Notes under the pieces: generated by a model
What the model was told of the DNA's origin: nothing
The model's database searches: none
The model's input: the letters and a program-made list of their open reading frames with translations, nothing else
Assembly: GCF_049446155.1 (NCBI RefSeq)
Contig: NZ_JBMSEE010000005.1
Location: forward strand, 62,001 to 126,000
From: Rivibacter sp049446155
GTDB taxonomy: Bacteria; Pseudomonadota; Gammaproteobacteria; Burkholderiales; Burkholderiaceae_C
DNA length: 64,000 bases
Reading direction: 5' to 3'
In this document: piece after piece, positions 1-7,130 of the stretch
Numbering within the stretch: the first letter of the stretch is position 1
Layout of the letters: each line of letters opens with the position of its first letter
Made by a program: the position numbers and the translations under genes

Positions 1-36
1 AAGTCGGTGAAGAACCAGATCGCCGTTCGGCCGTGA
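1..36 (+). CDS. 3' end of a BON-domain protein (partial)
   Basis: The first 11 codons in frame 1 read KSVKNQIAVRP and are followed by TGA. This matches the usual end of a BON domain, where a conserved Gly-Val-Lys-Ser-Val stretch precedes the last beta strand. The nearby complete BON gene ends in the same way (VKSVRNDISLRR). The rest of the gene lies before the window, so its length, signal peptide and domain number cannot be seen. BON domains are small periplasmic or outer-membrane modules thought to bind phospholipid. The family call rests on only 11 residues plus the similarity to the neighbour. Confidence 0.6.
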   Translation, partial: KSVKNQIAVRP

Positions 37-190
37 CCGCGGCGATCCGGCACGAAACTGGCCCCACGGTGCGACAGCGCACAGACAGCGCGCGCCTGGT
101 GTCGCAAGGTGGGGTCTCGCCCGCTCGTACGCATCGCTTCTTCGGCATTCGGCGCGCATCGAGAACGCTCACTCGCCACGGAGGCCGACC

Positions 191-667
191 ATGACCAGGA
201 CCCACAGGAGGAAGTCGCAAGACGTCTTCTTCGACCAGCTCGATCGCACGCCAGACGATGCTGCGCTTCGCCAGGATCGCGAACGCGTGATGGACGAGCT
301 GGCGATCCGGCAAGACGGTACGACCTATCTCTACAACGGCTACCGGTACGGCCGCCTCGGCGATGCCGTCGACTACGCGCGGCTGATCCGCTCGCGCGAA
401 CCCGCCGGCGGCGAACTCGAGATGCCGGTGGGGCCCTTCAGCTCCATCCATGCGCCCCAGGGTCCGTCCGACGAGGAACGCGTCCTGATGAGTTCGCTGA
501 CGATCTTCTACGTGCAGGGGCAGTACCGGTTCGAGAACTACCGCTACGACCGCCTGGACGATGCCGTCTCGTACGCGCGACTGGCTCAGCGACGAGCGAC
601 GCAGGAACCACCGATCAAGAGCCGCCTGGGCGGCATCCTGTTTCGACCTGCGCGGCTCGACCAGTGA
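191..667 (+). CDS. hypothetical protein with a duplicated 18-residue motif
   Basis: This 158-aa soluble protein belongs to no family I recognise. It has no signal peptide or membrane segment. The ATG is preceded by GGAGG in the usual window, which supports the start. Residues 48-65 (YNGYRYGRLGDAVDYARL) and 114-131 (FENYRYDRLDDAVSYARL) are two copies of one motif, identical at 12 of 18 positions. Each copy sits at the end of a predicted short beta hairpin (TTYLYNGYRY and IFYVQGQYRFENYRY), so the protein looks like two small beta-beta-alpha units joined by a linker. It lies between two BON-domain genes and is followed after 19 bases by the second of them, so the genes are probably co-transcribed. 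The function is unknown. Confidence 0.75.
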   Translation: MTRTHRRKSQDVFFDQLDRTPDDAALRQDRERVMDELAIRQDGTTYLYNGYRYGRLGDAVDYARLIRSREPAGGELEMPVGPFSSIHAPQGPSDEERVLMSSLTIFYVQGQYRFENYRYDRLDDAVSYARLAQRRATQEPPIKSRLGGILFRPARLDQ

Positions 668-686
668 AACGGCGAGGAGGCCAGCC

Positions 687-1001
687 ATGCGCCCCCGTCG
701 CACCCTGACGGCGCTGGGCAGTGCGCTCGCCCTGCTGGCGAGCAGCGCCTGCGCAGCCCCTCGTATCGACGAACCCACCGGCCCATGCTTCGACGATGCC
801 GCGATCACCACCGCGGTCAGGAGCCGCTTCATCGACAACAAGATCGTCGACTCGGCCACGATCTCCGTCGAAACCATGTACGGCACCGTCATGCTGTCCG
901 GTGTGGCCAGGAGCCCGCTCGAACGGTCGACGGCCGAAGCGTTGAGCTGGCAGGTGAGGGGCGTGAAGTCCGTCAGGAACGACATCAGCCTTCGCCGCTG
1001 A
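687..1001 (+). CDS. BON-domain secreted or lipoprotein
   Basis: This 104-aa protein begins with a short basic segment and a hydrophobic core (residues about 6-24) ending in ASSAC. It is either a signal peptidase I substrate or a lipoprotein with a poor lipobox, since the -3 residue is Ser rather than Leu. Residues about 38-104 form a single BON domain: ITTAVRSRFIDNK, then VETMYGTVMLSGVA, then GVKSVRNDISL. The start at 687 is preferred because GGAGG lies 7-11 bases upstream and the signal peptide begins there; the frame is open further upstream but overlaps the previous gene. BON proteins such as OsmY act in the periplasm and are often stress-induced. The precise role is unknown. Confidence 0.8.
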   Translation: MRPRRTLTALGSALALLASSACAAPRIDEPTGPCFDDAAITTAVRSRFIDNKIVDSATISVETMYGTVMLSGVARSPLERSTAEALSWQVRGVKSVRNDISLRR

Positions 1002-1032
1002 CGGCGATCTCGATGTCCTGGCGCCGGGCCGG

Positions 1033-1377
1033 TCAGCGCTTGGCTGGAGCGCGCCCCCGCAGTCGCACCGAGCGAAGGCGCTGCGCCATGCCGAAGGAGC
1101 GCCACAGGGCCAGGGCTTGCAGGCCCTGCCAGACGATCACCGCGCCGACCCACAGCCCAATGCCGTACCACAGGTAGCCGGCGTAGACCAGCGCCGCGCC
1201 CAGCATGGCGACGATCACGATGCCCCATCGAAGCACGCGCGCCCAGCGAAGGGCTCGGCCCGAGCTGGCGTCAAACAGGCTGCGCCGCACGGCTGCACGC
1301 CGCCTGGCCGCGCGCAAGGCGTCGACGGCGGCTCGCACGGACCGGTCTCGCGAGGTCGGTGGCGGCGTCGGGTTCAT
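1033..1377 (-). CDS. small membrane protein, two TM helices
   Basis: This 114-aa protein has an Arg/Ala-rich N-terminal half (residues 1-48) that should be cytoplasmic, two hydrophobic helices (about 50-70 VLRWGIVIVAMLGAALVYAG and 72-92 GIGLWVGAVIVWQGLQALAL), and an Arg-rich tail. The positive charge at both ends suggests both termini face the cytoplasm. It follows the small DUF1488-like gene by three bases on the same strand and may be co-transcribed with it. I do not recognise a family and no catalytic motif is visible. Confidence 0.6.
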   Translation of the reverse strand: MNPTPPPTSRDRSVRAAVDALRAARRRAAVRRSLFDASSGRALRWARVLRWGIVIVAMLGAALVYAGYLWYGIGLWVGAVIVWQGLQALALWRSFGMAQRLRSVRLRGRAPAKR

Positions 1378-1380
1378 CGA

Positions 1381-1650
1381 TCACGTCACCCAGCGCGGCG
1401 GCGGGCAGATGTCCGCCGGCCGCAGGATGATCGGTTCGCGTGCACCCCCGCGGGACTTGAGTCTCACCGCGGCATGAAGCGCCGCCACGTGCGCCGAGTA
1501 GGTCTCGAGTGCCACGTCGTCCATGCGGTCGGGCCGATAGCGGTAGTGCAGCGTTTCCTTGCTGATCATGGCGCCGACCGGCACCTGGTCCACATCGACC
1601 CAGAACCTGACGGTCCCGGAGGCGAGGTCGAAGAAGGCTGAAGGGGTCAT
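1381..1650 (-). CDS. DUF1488-like small protein
   Basis: From the Met at 1650 the product is 89 aa: a strand GTVRFWVDVDQVPVGAMIS, then KETLHYRYRPDRMDDVALETYSAHVAALHAAV, then a C-terminal REPIILRPADI. This layout, with a beta hairpin, an IS-x-E-x-L motif, an acidic helix and a final strand, resembles the DUF1488 family, which has no known function. I recognise it only from pattern, so the name is tentative. An in-frame ATG at 1740 and a TTG at 1776 would extend the protein, but the added residues are low-complexity Pro/Ala/Arg, and the TTG lies inside the ssb terminator stem. I therefore prefer the short form. No clear Shine-Dalgarno sequence marks any of the starts. Confidence 0.5.
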   Translation of the reverse strand: MTPSAFFDLASGTVRFWVDVDQVPVGAMISKETLHYRYRPDRMDDVALETYSAHVAALHAAVRLKSRGGAREPIILRPADICPPPRWVT

Positions 1651-1759
1651 GGGCAGCTCGGCAAGGGGTCGGGCGAGCGGTGCGCTCGCAGGTGCCACTG
1701 TCGTGCCGGGCCGCCTGCGCGTCTGTGCGGTGGCGAACATCCCGTCAGCCGAAGCCAGC

Positions 1760-1798
1760 AACAAGAAGCCCCCCAAGGCCTGTGCAGCCTTGGGGGGC
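1760..1798 (-). terminator. intrinsic terminator of ssb
   Basis: Two perfect 12-base arms, GCCCCCCAAGGC (1768-1779) and its complement (1787-1798), enclose a 7-base loop. On the minus strand the stem is followed by TTCTTGTT, a T-rich tail. It lies 30 bases beyond the ssb stop codon, so it should end ssb transcription and separate ssb from the two small genes downstream. Confidence 0.85.
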
Positions 1799-1827
1799 GG
1801 GTGCTTGAATCGTGCGGCCGGGGACGG

Positions 1828-2316
1828 TCAAAACGGAATGTCGTCGTCCATGTCGTCGAAGCTCGACGCCGGCTTGGACGCCGGAGCCTGGCGCGGCGCC
1901 GGAGCGCGCGCGGCCGGGCGGCTTGCACCACCGCCGCTGCTCTCGCGGCTGAAGCCGCCGTCGTCGCCGCCGCCCATGCCTTCGCGGCTGCCCAGCAGCT
2001 GCATCTGCTCGGCCACGACTTCGGTCGTGTAGGTGTCCTTGCCGTCCTTGTCCTGCCACTTGCGGGTCTTCAGGCGGCCTTCCACATAGACCGGGCGGCC
2101 CTTCTTCAGGTATTCGCCGGCGATCTCGGCCAGGCGGTCGCGGAAGACCACGCGGTGCCATTCGGTCTCTTCCTGCATCTCGCCGGAGTCGCGGGCCTTC
2201 CAGCGCCGCGTGGTGGCGATCGTGACGTTGCAGATCGAGCCGCCGTCGGGGAAGGAGCGCATCTCGGGGTCGCGACCGAGGTTGCCGATGAGGATGACTT
2301 TGTTGACCGAGGCCAT
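1828..2316 (-). CDS. ssb: single-stranded DNA-binding protein
   Basis: This 162-aa SSB coats single-stranded DNA in replication, repair and recombination. The OB fold covers about residues 1-110 (ASVNKVILIGNLGRDPE, then TEWHRVVFRDRLAEIAGEYL, then YVEGRLKTRKWQDKDG). A Gly/Ser/Ala/Pro-rich linker follows, and the protein ends in DDMDDDIPF, the conserved acidic tip that docks RecO, PriA, exonuclease I and other partners. Length and layout are normal for a betaproteobacterial SSB. It is a single gene with its own terminator. The usual uvrA neighbour is about 9.5 kb away and not divergent from it. Confidence 0.98.
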   Translation of the reverse strand: MASVNKVILIGNLGRDPEMRSFPDGGSICNVTIATTRRWKARDSGEMQEETEWHRVVFRDRLAEIAGEYLKKGRPVYVEGRLKTRKWQDKDGKDTYTTEVVAEQMQLLGSREGMGGGDDGGFSRESSGGGASRPAARAPAPRQAPASKPASSFDDMDDDIPF

Positions 2317-2407
2317 GGCGCAGGCGCTCCAGAAAGAGGCGGTTCGAAGAAAAACCCAGGGGGAGGCGGCCGATTATGCCGCCGGGGGTCCGGCCGGCCA
2401 GCCCGGC

Positions 2408-2902
2408 TCAAGGTTCGCCGTCCCAGTAGTCCACGTTGATGCCGGGCCGGTTGAGCAGGTCGACGCCCGGCGCCCACGCCATGACCTTGCCGGAGTCCGG
2501 GTACTCGCAGATCTCCGGCTTCTCCTTGGTGCTGATCGACAGGTACTTCAGCGGCGCCTCGGAGGTGTTGATGATGTGGTGCGGGTAGTCCTTGCCGGGC
2601 GGGATGAAGATCACGTCGCCGGCGCGGATCGGAACCATCTCGCCGGCCACGCGCAGCGTGCCCTCGCCCTCGATCACGATGAACATCTCCTCTTGCGCAT
2701 GGTGCAGGTGGTAGGGGCAGGAACGCTTGCCGGGCGGCACCACGTCGATCGCGGCGCCGAGCTTGCGCGCCGCGGTGCCGTCGGAGAGGCCGCCGCAGCG
2801 CGAGTCGTAGAGCGGGTCGCGCAGCTGGCGCTCGAGCGGCACGTCGTTGAAGTTGCGCACCAGCAGCGCGCGCAGGCGCTCGGCTTCGGGCGTCGTCGTC
2901 AT
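2408..2902 (-). CDS. cupin-domain protein
   Basis: This 164-aa soluble protein holds one cupin beta barrel. Motif 1 is visible as CPYHLHHAQEEMFIVIEGEG, with the metal-binding His-x-His and Glu, and motif 2 as AGDVIFIPPGKDYPHHIINT. The core therefore keeps the residues expected to hold a divalent metal. The C-terminal part (YPDSGKVMAWAPGVDLLNR) occurs in cupins of unknown substrate. The start at 2902 has GGAG about 6 bases upstream. It lies divergent from recQ with 60 bases between the starts. An enzyme (isomerase or dioxygenase) or a sugar-binding role is possible, and the sequence does not decide. Confidence 0.85.
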   Translation of the reverse strand: MTTTPEAERLRALLVRNFNDVPLERQLRDPLYDSRCGGLSDGTAARKLGAAIDVVPPGKRSCPYHLHHAQEEMFIVIEGEGTLRVAGEMVPIRAGDVIFIPPGKDYPHHIINTSEAPLKYLSISTKEKPEICEYPDSGKVMAWAPGVDLLNRPGINVDYWDGEP

Positions 2903-2962
2903 CGGTTGCTCCACGAGGTTGGGCAAGAACGGGGGATCAGGGCAAGGATCTTGCCCGGTACG

Positions 2963-4852
2963 ATGCCGCCCGTGACTCCGCCCGTGCCCGCCTCCTCGCT
3001 CGCCCCCACCGACCCGCGCCACGTCCTGCAGACCGTGTTCGGCTACGCCGCCTTCCGCGGCGCGCAGGAAGACATCGTCGACCACGTCAACGCCGGCGGC
3101 GACGCCCTGGTGCTGATGCCCACCGGCGGCGGCAAGAGCCTGTGCTACCAGGTGCCGGCGATTGCGCGGCATCGCGCGGGCAAGGGCGTGACCATCGTCG
3201 TGAGCCCGCTGATCGCGCTGATGCACGACCAGGTGGGCGCGCTCGAAGAACTGGGCGTTCACGCCGCGTTCCTGAACTCGACGCTCGAGTTCGCCGACGT
3301 GCAGCGCATCGAGCGCGAGATGACCTCGGGCCGCCTGGTGATGCTCTACGTCGCGCCCGAGCGGCTCACCACGCCGCGCATGCTGGCGCAGCTCGACTCG
3401 CTCAACGAGCGCGGCCTCTTGAGCCTGTTTGCGATCGACGAGGCGCATTGCGTCAGCCAGTGGGGCCATGATTTCCGCGAGGACTACCTGGCCCTTTCGG
3501 TGCTGCACGAGCGCTATGCCCACGTGCCGCGCATCGCGCTCACCGCCACGGCGGATTCGCACACGCGCGCCGACATCCTCGAGCGCCTGGACCTCGGCGA
3601 CGCACGCGTCTTCATCGCCAGCTTCGACCGGCCCAACATCCGCTACCGCATCGTCGAGAAGGACGAGCCGCGCCGCCAGCTGCTGCGCTTCGTGCGCGAC
3701 GAGCACGAGGGCGAGGCCGGCGTCGTCTACTGCGCGACGCGCAAGAAGGTCGAGGAGACCGCGGCCTGGCTGGTGGCAGAGGGCATCGACGCGCTGCCCT
3801 ACCACGCCGGCCTCGAAGCCGCGCTGCGCCAGAAGCACCAGGACCGCTTCCTGCGCGAAGACGGCATCGTGATGGTCGCGACCGTGGCCTTCGGCATGGG
3901 CATCGACAAGCCCGACGTGCGCTTCGTCGCGCACCTGGACCTGCCCAAGAACATCGAGGGCTACTACCAGGAGACCGGCCGCGCCGGTCGCGACGGCGAG
4001 CCGGCGGAGGCCTGGATGGCCTACGGCCTCGCCGACGTGGTCAACAACCGCCGCCAGATCGACGAATCGCCGGCCGGCGAGGAGTTCAAGCGCGTGCAGC
4101 GCGGCAAGCTCGACGCGCTGCTGGCGCTGGCCGAGGCCACCGACTGCCGGCGCGTGCGGCTGCTGGGCTACTTCGGCGAAGCTTCACATCCTTGCGGCAA
4201 CTGCGACAACTGCCTCGACCCGCCCGCCACCTGGGACGGCACCGAGGCCGCGCGCAAGCTGCTGTCTTGCATCTACCGCTTCGCGCAGCACGGCCGCGGC
4301 CCGCGCGCCTTCGGCGCCGGGCACCTGATTGACGTGCTGCGCGGCAAGAAGACCGACAAGGTCGCGCAGTACGGCCACGACGCGCTGTCGACCTTCGGCA
4401 TCGGCGCCGAGCTGTCCGAGACGCAGTGGCGCGCGGTGCTGCGCCAGCTCGTCGCGCTGGGCCACGTGGTCGCCGAGGGCGAATACAACACGCTGGCGCT
4501 GACCGACGGCGCGCGCGCGGTGCTCAAGGGCGGCGTCGAGATCCGGCTGCGCGAGCAGCACGAGACGCCGCGCCGCGCCAAGACCGCACGCGCCAAGGCG
4601 GGCCGCGAAGCGCCGGCCGACCTCGATGCCGCCGCGCAGGCGCGCTTCGCGGCGCTCAAGGCCTGGCGCACCGAGGTCGCGCGCGAGCACAACCTGCCGT
4701 CCTACATCGTGTTCAGCAACGCGACGCTGGCCGAGATGGCGCGGCTCGCGCCCGACACGCTGGCCGCGCTCGGCGAGGTCAGCGGCGTCGGCGCGAAGAA
4801 GCTCGAGGCCTACGGTCGCGAGATCCTGCGCGTGCTCGAGGCGGCCGCCTGA
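2963..4852 (+). CDS. recQ: ATP-dependent DNA helicase RecQ
   Basis: This 629-aa protein is a 3'-5' helicase acting in recombination and stalled-fork repair. Walker A is MPTGGGKS at about residues 52-59, the DEAH box lies near 158 (IDEAHCVSQWGHDF), and helicase motifs IV-VI follow (VVYCATRKK, VATVAFGMGIDKPDVR, YYQETGRAGRDG). The RecQ-specific zinc site shows CGNCDNC near 411, then a winged-helix RQC domain. An HRDC domain ends the protein (RFAALKAWRTEVAREHNLPS). The frame stays open far upstream, but the helicase homology fits a start at ATG 2963 or GTG 2972. Confidence 0.97.
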   Translation: MPPVTPPVPASSLAPTDPRHVLQTVFGYAAFRGAQEDIVDHVNAGGDALVLMPTGGGKSLCYQVPAIARHRAGKGVTIVVSPLIALMHDQVGALEELGVHAAFLNSTLEFADVQRIEREMTSGRLVMLYVAPERLTTPRMLAQLDSLNERGLLSLFAIDEAHCVSQWGHDFREDYLALSVLHERYAHVPRIALTATADSHTRADILERLDLGDARVFIASFDRPNIRYRIVEKDEPRRQLLRFVRDEHEGEAGVVYCATRKKVEETAAWLVAEGIDALPYHAGLEAALRQKHQDRFLREDGIVMVATVAFGMGIDKPDVRFVAHLDLPKNIEGYYQETGRAGRDGEPAEAWMAYGLADVVNNRRQIDESPAGEEFKRVQRGKLDALLALAEATDCRRVRLLGYFGEASHPCGNCDNCLDPPATWDGTEAARKLLSCIYRFAQHGRGPRAFGAGHLIDVLRGKKTDKVAQYGHDALSTFGIGAELSETQWRAVLRQLVALGHVVAEGEYNTLALTDGARAVLKGGVEIRLREQHETPRRAKTARAKAGREAPADLDAAAQARFAALKAWRTEVAREHNLPSYIVFSNATLAEMARLAPDTLAALGEVSGVGAKKLEAYGREILRVLEAAA

Positions 4853-4858
4853 GCCCGC

Positions 4859-6355
4859 TCACGATCGCGACAGGCGCGCCATCTCCTCGCTGACCAGGCG
4901 CACGACCAGCCTGTCGAGCGTCTGCACCGAGTAGTTGCGCACGTCGTGCGGCGTCTGCGTGCCCGGGCCGCTGCCCGGGTCGCTCGCATCGCGGTAGGTC
5001 AGGAACACGAAGCGCCCCGCGGTGTATTGCGCGAGCTGGCGGAACACGTACTCGCCCACCGGATCGAGCCCGCTCGCACCCACCGCGAACAGCTTGATGC
5101 CCTTGGCGAGCGCGGCCTGCATGTCGGTGTCGTACTGCGGGCCGCCGTAGTCCAGGTGCGGCGGCGCGTCGGCCACCAGCACCACCATGCGCGCGGCGTC
5201 GGCGCGCCAGCTCAGGCCGTGCACGACCTCGTGCAGCGCCTCGTTCAGCGCCTCGGGCATGTCGCCGCCGCCTTGGGCCTGCACGCGCGCGAGCACCTGC
5301 TGGAACGCGCCCAGGTCGTCCGTGAAGTCGTGCATGCGCGTCAGGAAGGCGTCGCCGCGGTCGCGGTAGGCCACCAGGCCCCAGCAGATGTCGGGCTGGC
5401 CGGGCAGCTGCGCGATCTGCTGCGCCATCGCGCGCATCGAGTGCTTGAGCTTGGCGATCTCGTCGCCCATCGAGCCGGTTGCGTCGATCAGGAACACCAG
5501 GTCCAGGCGCGGGCGCTGGGCCGCGGGCGCGGCGCCAAGGCGCACCTGGACCGCCGCGCGATCGCCGCGCACGAGCACGGCGCGCGCCTGCTGCGCGCCC
5601 TTGCGCACCGCGATGCCGAGCTGGCGATCGCTGTCTTGCCCCGCGAACGCGCGCGGGTGCAGCCACACGCGGCCCGCGGTGTCGGTGCGCGCCCAGGCCA
5701 GCGGCTCGGCAACGCCGGCGCGCTGCACCGCGACCTCGGCGTCGTGCACCGGGCGGCCTGCGGCGTCGGTCACTTCGAGCAGGTAGCGCTCGGAAACGTC
5801 GCGCTCGCGCACCGCGAGGCCGGCGTGGCGACGCCGGTAGGCGAGGTACTCGCCGAAGTCGGCGTTGTCGTCGACCACGCCGGCGGTCACCGTCTCGCGC
5901 GGGCGCGTCGGCATGCGCTGCAGTTCGGCCTGCGCGGCCGGGGCGGCGGGTACCGCGCGATCGGAAGCAGCATCGGCGCGCGCGGTCTTGGCGGCTTCGC
6001 GCGCGTCGACCGCTTCGGCGACGGTGCCCGCCGCGGCGGCCGAGCGCTCCTCGCGCCACGGCGACGGGAACCGGTTCGCCGCCGCGCCCGGCACCTCGCG
6101 CGTCGTCGGCTGGCGGCGGCAGTGCTGCGCCCGCGGCGGCTCGAAGCCCGGTGCGCCGAAGTCCGGCGCGGGCGGCCGCTCGGGCTGCCAGGCCGGCGGC
6201 CAGTCGGGCGCGGCGCTCGGCGACGCGGCGCGTGCGAGCGGGTCGTCGAGCGCCGCGGCGCAGGCGACCAGCAGGCCGATCGCGGCGAGGCCGGGCCAGG
6301 TGAGCCAGCGCCAGGCGGCGCGGCGATGCTGAAGTTGCGGTGCGTTCAGTGCCAT
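4859..6355 (-). CDS. von Willebrand factor A domain lipoprotein
   Basis: This 498-aa protein begins with a signal peptide whose core GLAAIGLLVAC ends in a good lipobox (LVAC), so it should be lipid-anchored. A long Pro/Ala-rich stretch follows (to about residue 160), then a beta-rich region with DVSERYLLEVTDAAGRPVHDAEVAV, which looks like a carboxypeptidase-regulatory-like fold. The vWA domain occupies the C-terminal half, starting at LDLVFLIDATGSMGDEIAKL. The metal site is DATGS rather than the usual DxSxS, with downstream DRGDAF and the strand VVLVADAPPH. Start 6355 has GGAG upstream. It is divergent from an ECF sigma gene and both share a mirrored promoter, so it is probably part of that sigma regulon. 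The ligand is unknown. Confidence 0.85.
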   Translation of the reverse strand: MALNAPQLQHRRAAWRWLTWPGLAAIGLLVACAAALDDPLARAASPSAAPDWPPAWQPERPPAPDFGAPGFEPPRAQHCRRQPTTREVPGAAANRFPSPWREERSAAAAGTVAEAVDAREAAKTARADAASDRAVPAAPAAQAELQRMPTRPRETVTAGVVDDNADFGEYLAYRRRHAGLAVRERDVSERYLLEVTDAAGRPVHDAEVAVQRAGVAEPLAWARTDTAGRVWLHPRAFAGQDSDRQLGIAVRKGAQQARAVLVRGDRAAVQVRLGAAPAAQRPRLDLVFLIDATGSMGDEIAKLKHSMRAMAQQIAQLPGQPDICWGLVAYRDRGDAFLTRMHDFTDDLGAFQQVLARVQAQGGGDMPEALNEALHEVVHGLSWRADAARMVVLVADAPPHLDYGGPQYDTDMQAALAKGIKLFAVGASGLDPVGEYVFRQLAQYTAGRFVFLTYRDASDPGSGPGTQTPHDVRNYSVQTLDRLVVRLVSEEMARLSRS

Positions 6356-6387
6356 GGAATCTCCGATCGCGGTCGTGTGGACGGCAG

Positions 6388-6456
6388 CTGATACGGCCCG
6401 CGCCGCGCGACGGGGTGAAATGAATTCACCCCGTCGGCCCGCGTGCCGCGTATCAG
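6388..6456. promoter_or_regulatory. mirrored divergent promoter pair, probably ECF-sigma dependent
   Basis: Two 32-base arms (6388-6419 and 6425-6456) face each other across 5 bases. Each arm, read outward, is TTCACCCCGTC, 13 unrelated bases, then CGTATCAG. The 11-base inner and 8-base outer blocks are perfectly inverted while the 13-base middles differ. That is what two diverging promoters with a common -35 and -10 would look like. The outer ends lie 50 bases before the sigma gene start and 32 bases before the vWA lipoprotein start. CGTAT is a plausible -10 for an ECF sigma factor. An operator for a dimeric regulator is the alternative. Confidence 0.65.
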
Positions 6457-6506
6457 CCCTGGCCCCCGAACCCGATGCACCAACGATTTGGCAGACTGCC
6501 GCCGCG

Positions 6507-7130
6507 ATGGACCCCACCGACGAGCCCGACGACGACGCCCTGATGGCCGCCTACGCGCGCGGCGACGCGGCCGCGTTCGAGCGACTCTACGCGCGCCACC
6601 GCCAGGGCCTGTACCGCTTCGTGCGGCGCCTGCTCGGCAGCGCGCATGCCGCCTCGGTCGACGAGGTGTTCCAGGACACCTGGCTGCGCGTCGTGCGCGC
6701 GCGCACGCGCTGGCAGCCGCAGGGCGCGAGGTTTCGCACCTGGCTCTACACGCTGGCCCACCACCGTGCGATCGACCTGCTGCGCCGCGGCGGCCGCGAA
6801 CTCGCGCTCGACGCCTTCGAGTCCGACGACGGCGAGCCCTGGTCGCCCGAGGCCTGCGCCTGGCAGCACTGGCCGGCGCCGGCCGGCGCCGCGCTGCACG
6901 GCGACGAACTGGCGTTCTGGCGCCGCGCCGGCGAACGGCTGCTGCATTGCCTGGAGCAGCTGCCGCTGCCGCAGCGCAGCGCCTTCTTGCTGCATCACGA
7001 CGACGAGCTGCCGCTGGCCGAGGTGGCGCGCGCGCTCGAGGTCGGCTTCGAGACCGCGAAGACGCGGCTGCGCTACGCGATGAGCAAGCTGCGCACCTGC
7101 ATGGGCGCGTACCTGGCGCCGCAACGATGA
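6507..7130 (+). CDS. ECF-type RNA polymerase sigma factor
   Basis: This 207-aa protein has the two-domain layout of group IV sigma factors. Region 2 spans about residues 11-95 (ALMAAYARGDAAAFERLYARHRQGLYRFVRRLLG, then VFQDTWLRVVRAR, then RFRTWLYTLAHHRAIDLLR). Region 4 spans about 140-200 (LEQLPLPQRSAFLLHHDDELPLAEVARALEVGFETAKTRLRYAMSKLR). ATG 6507 gives a typical start; the frame is open upstream but lacks homology. The stop overlaps the next start as ATGA, a translational coupling expected for sigma/anti-sigma pairs. The promoter in front matches the one facing the vWA lipoprotein, suggesting autoregulation. Confidence 0.93.
   Translation: MDPTDEPDDDALMAAYARGDAAAFERLYARHRQGLYRFVRRLLGSAHAASVDEVFQDTWLRVVRARTRWQPQGARFRTWLYTLAHHRAIDLLRRGGRELALDAFESDDGEPWSPEACAWQHWPAPAGAALHGDELAFWRRAGERLLHCLEQLPLPQRSAFLLHHDDELPLAEVARALEVGFETAKTRLRYAMSKLRTCMGAYLAPQR

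Noticed and set aside
1651..1776. Longer N-terminus for the DUF1488-like protein
   Set aside because: The furthest start is a TTG inside the ssb terminator stem and the added residues are low-complexity.
2210..2962. Upstream extension of the recQ frame
   Set aside because: It overlaps the ssb and cupin genes on the other strand and lacks helicase homology; RecQ similarity starts just after 2963.
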